From positions 1-7,319 of the forward strand of contig CAXSDR010000135.1 of the NCBI GenBank assembly GCA_964236445.1: a stretch of 7,319 nt of DNA, given 5' to 3'. Positions 6,048 through 7,319 of the stretch are shown piece after piece. The first letter of the stretch is position 1; every line of letters begins with the position of its first letter. Below the pieces are notes generated by a model. The model was not told where the DNA came from. It searched no databases and saw only the letters and a list, made by a program, of their open reading frames with translations. A program made the position numbers and the translations under genes. The stretch comes from CAXSDR01 sp964236445. GTDB taxonomy: Bacteria; Actinomycetota; Actinomycetes; Motilibacterales; Motilibacteraceae.

Positions 6048-7015
6048 ACATCGACCTCACCGACACGACCTCGTCGGAAATCTTCAACGCTCTGCTCGAT
6101 GCGCGCCGCCGCAGCGGCAGCCCTGCCATGGGTGCCGTGCTGACGCTCGTCATCGTCACCGACGAGGACGGCGTCTATGACGCACTCCGGGCCGCGACCG
6201 CCGCCTCGCGCGAGCACCCCTCGCGCATCCTGGTCGCCGTAGGGCGGCCGGGGCGAGGCGCTGCCCGACTGGACGCCGAGGTGCGTACGACCGGTGAGCA
6301 AGGACCCGGTGAGATCGTCCTGCTGCGCCTGCGCGGCGAGCTGGCCGATCACCCTGACAGCGTGGTCCTGCCGTTGCTGCTCACCGATGCGCCTGTGGTG
6401 ACGTGGTGGCCGGGAGTGGCACCGGCAAAGCCGGTGGAACACCCGTTGGGCAAGCTCTCGCAGCGACGCATCACCGACTCGGCAGCTGTCGACAACCCGC
6501 TGGCGGCGCTGCTCGAGCGCAAGGGTGGCTACTCCCCCGGCGACACCGATCTGTCCTGGACGCGGATCACGCCCTGGCGGACGCTGCTGGCCAGCGCGCT
6601 CGACGAGCCGCTGGGCACACCGCTCGGCATAGAGGTCGCCGGGGAGGCCGACAGCCCCAGCGCCGAGCTGCTGGCCCTGTGGCTCGGCAGCCGCCTCGGA
6701 GTAGCGGCGACCCGCAGCATCTCGGCGGGCCCCGGCATCACCGAGGCCCGGATCCTCACCGCTGAAGGCGACATCGTCATCACACGCGGCGACGGGCGAG
6801 TCGCGACGCTGCAGCGTCCCGGCTCCCCGCAGCGCACGCTGGCGCTGCCACGCCGCCCGCTCGTGGAGCTGCTGGGTGAGGAGCTGCGGCGCCTCGACGC
6901 CGACGAGGTCTACGGCGAAGTGCTCTCGCTGGTCGGGGACCCGGCCCAGCAGCAGACGGTTCCCGTGGTCGTCGGCCATGCAACCGAGGTTGCTGGCGAG
7001 GATCCCGGCGAATGA
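6044..7015 (+). CDS. opcA: OpcA, glucose-6-phosphate dehydrogenase assembly/allosteric partner
   Basis: OpcA proteins are known from cyanobacteria and actinobacteria as partners needed for full activity of Zwf. In cyanobacteria they influence its oligomerisation and redox control. They have no known catalytic activity. The 323-residue length fits actinobacterial members (about 300-320). Conserved stretches visible are the N-terminal region with LTLVIVT (33-39), HPSRILV (58-64), the hallmark PVVTWWPG (117-124), and DLSWTRITPWRTLLA (169-183). There is no signal peptide or membrane segment, so it is cytoplasmic. The ATG at 6044 overlaps the zwf stop as ATGA. No clear ribosome site precedes it, so initiation probably depends on ribosomes finishing zwf. 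In-frame codons upstream (for example 5984) lie deep inside zwf and are not preferred. The stop overlaps the pgl start in the same way. Confidence 0.95.
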   Translation: MNIDLTDTTSSEIFNALLDARRRSGSPAMGAVLTLVIVTDEDGVYDALRAATAASREHPSRILVAVGRPGRGAARLDAEVRTTGEQGPGEIVLLRLRGELADHPDSVVLPLLLTDAPVVTWWPGVAPAKPVEHPLGKLSQRRITDSAAVDNPLAALLERKGGYSPGDTDLSWTRITPWRTLLASALDEPLGTPLGIEVAGEADSPSAELLALWLGSRLGVAATRSISAGPGITEARILTAEGDIVITRGDGRVATLQRPGSPQRTLALPRRPLVELLGEELRRLDADEVYGEVLSLVGDPAQQQTVPVVVGHATEVAGEDPGE

Positions 7016-7319
7016 CAGGCGGCGAGCGGCTCGTGCTCACGCACGCGGACGCGGACACGCTGGCGTCCGGCGTCGCGGCACGCCTGCTGGGCGCACTCGC
7101 CGATGCGCAGGCCGCCGGCCGGATCGCGGACGTCGTGCTCACCGGCGGCGGCATAGGCATCGCCGTGCTCCGTCGCGTCGCGAGCAGCTCCCTGCGCTCG
7201 ACGGTCGACTGGCGCAAGGTGGAGGTGTGGTGGGGCGACGAGCGGTGGCTGCCCCCCGGCGATCCCGAACGCAACGAGACCCAGGCCCGCGAGGCACTCC
7301 TCGACGTCCTCGATCTCGA
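7012..7319 (+). CDS. pgl: 6-Phosphogluconolactonase, C-terminus cut by window edge
   Basis: This enzyme hydrolyses 6-phosphogluconolactone to 6-phosphogluconate, directly after the Zwf reaction. Only 102 codons plus two bases are present; the usual length is about 240-260. The part seen contains the sugar-phosphate loop LTGGGIGIAVL (43-53) and the family hallmark VEVWWGDERWLPPGDPERN (70-88), where most members read WGDER-x-VP followed by an N. These are the SugP-isomerase-like (DevB/SOL) type features. The ATG overlaps the opcA stop as ATGA, with only a weak GAGG at 6998-7001, 10 nt upstream, so translational coupling is likely. The Ile in GGGIGI replaces a small or polar residue in many family members and is probably harmless variation. 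Placement at the end of the zwf-opcA pair agrees with the usual cluster order. Confidence 0.95.
   Translation, partial: MTGGERLVLTHADADTLASGVAARLLGALADAQAAGRIADVVLTGGGIGIAVLRRVASSSLRSTVDWRKVEVWWGDERWLPPGDPERNETQAREALLDVLDL

Overview
The window is high-GC DNA with the codon use and gene order of an actinobacterium (Actinomycetota). I cannot fix the genus from sequence alone. It carries the actinobacterial pentose phosphate cluster, tkt-tal-zwf-opcA-pgl, on the + strand. Divergent from it is ctaB (heme O synthase) on the - strand. The same neighbourhood, with ctaB facing away from tkt, is known from Mycobacterium and Corynebacterium.

Layout: positions 1-776 hold the N-terminal 258 residues of ctaB (- strand), cut by the left edge. 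Positions 777-1050 are a divergent control region with weak -10-like boxes for both directions, a 15-bp inverted repeat between them, and a possible stem in the tkt leader. Complete tkt (1051-3147), tal (3188-4372), zwf (4485-6047) and opcA (6044-7015) follow. The first 102 residues of pgl (7012-7319) are cut by the right edge. No rho-independent terminator is visible between the + strand genes. The gaps are 40 nt (tkt-tal) and 112 nt (tal-zwf), and zwf/opcA and opcA/pgl overlap by ATGA, so a single transcript is likely.

How the genes work together: Zwf with its partner OpcA oxidises glucose-6-phosphate to 6-phosphogluconolactone and makes NADPH. Pgl hydrolyses the lactone. Tkt and Tal run the non-oxidative carbon shuffling back to glycolytic intermediates. 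The gene for 6-phosphogluconate dehydrogenase is not in the window. CtaB farnesylates heme for terminal oxidases and is linked by position, not by pathway.

I found no convincing new system here. The spots most worth a second look are the tal-zwf junction and the ctaB/tkt divergent region. The junction has a 39-codon reading frame that overlaps its neighbours by GTGA at both ends, a palindrome, and a low-complexity Tal tail. The divergent region has the 15-bp inverted repeat.
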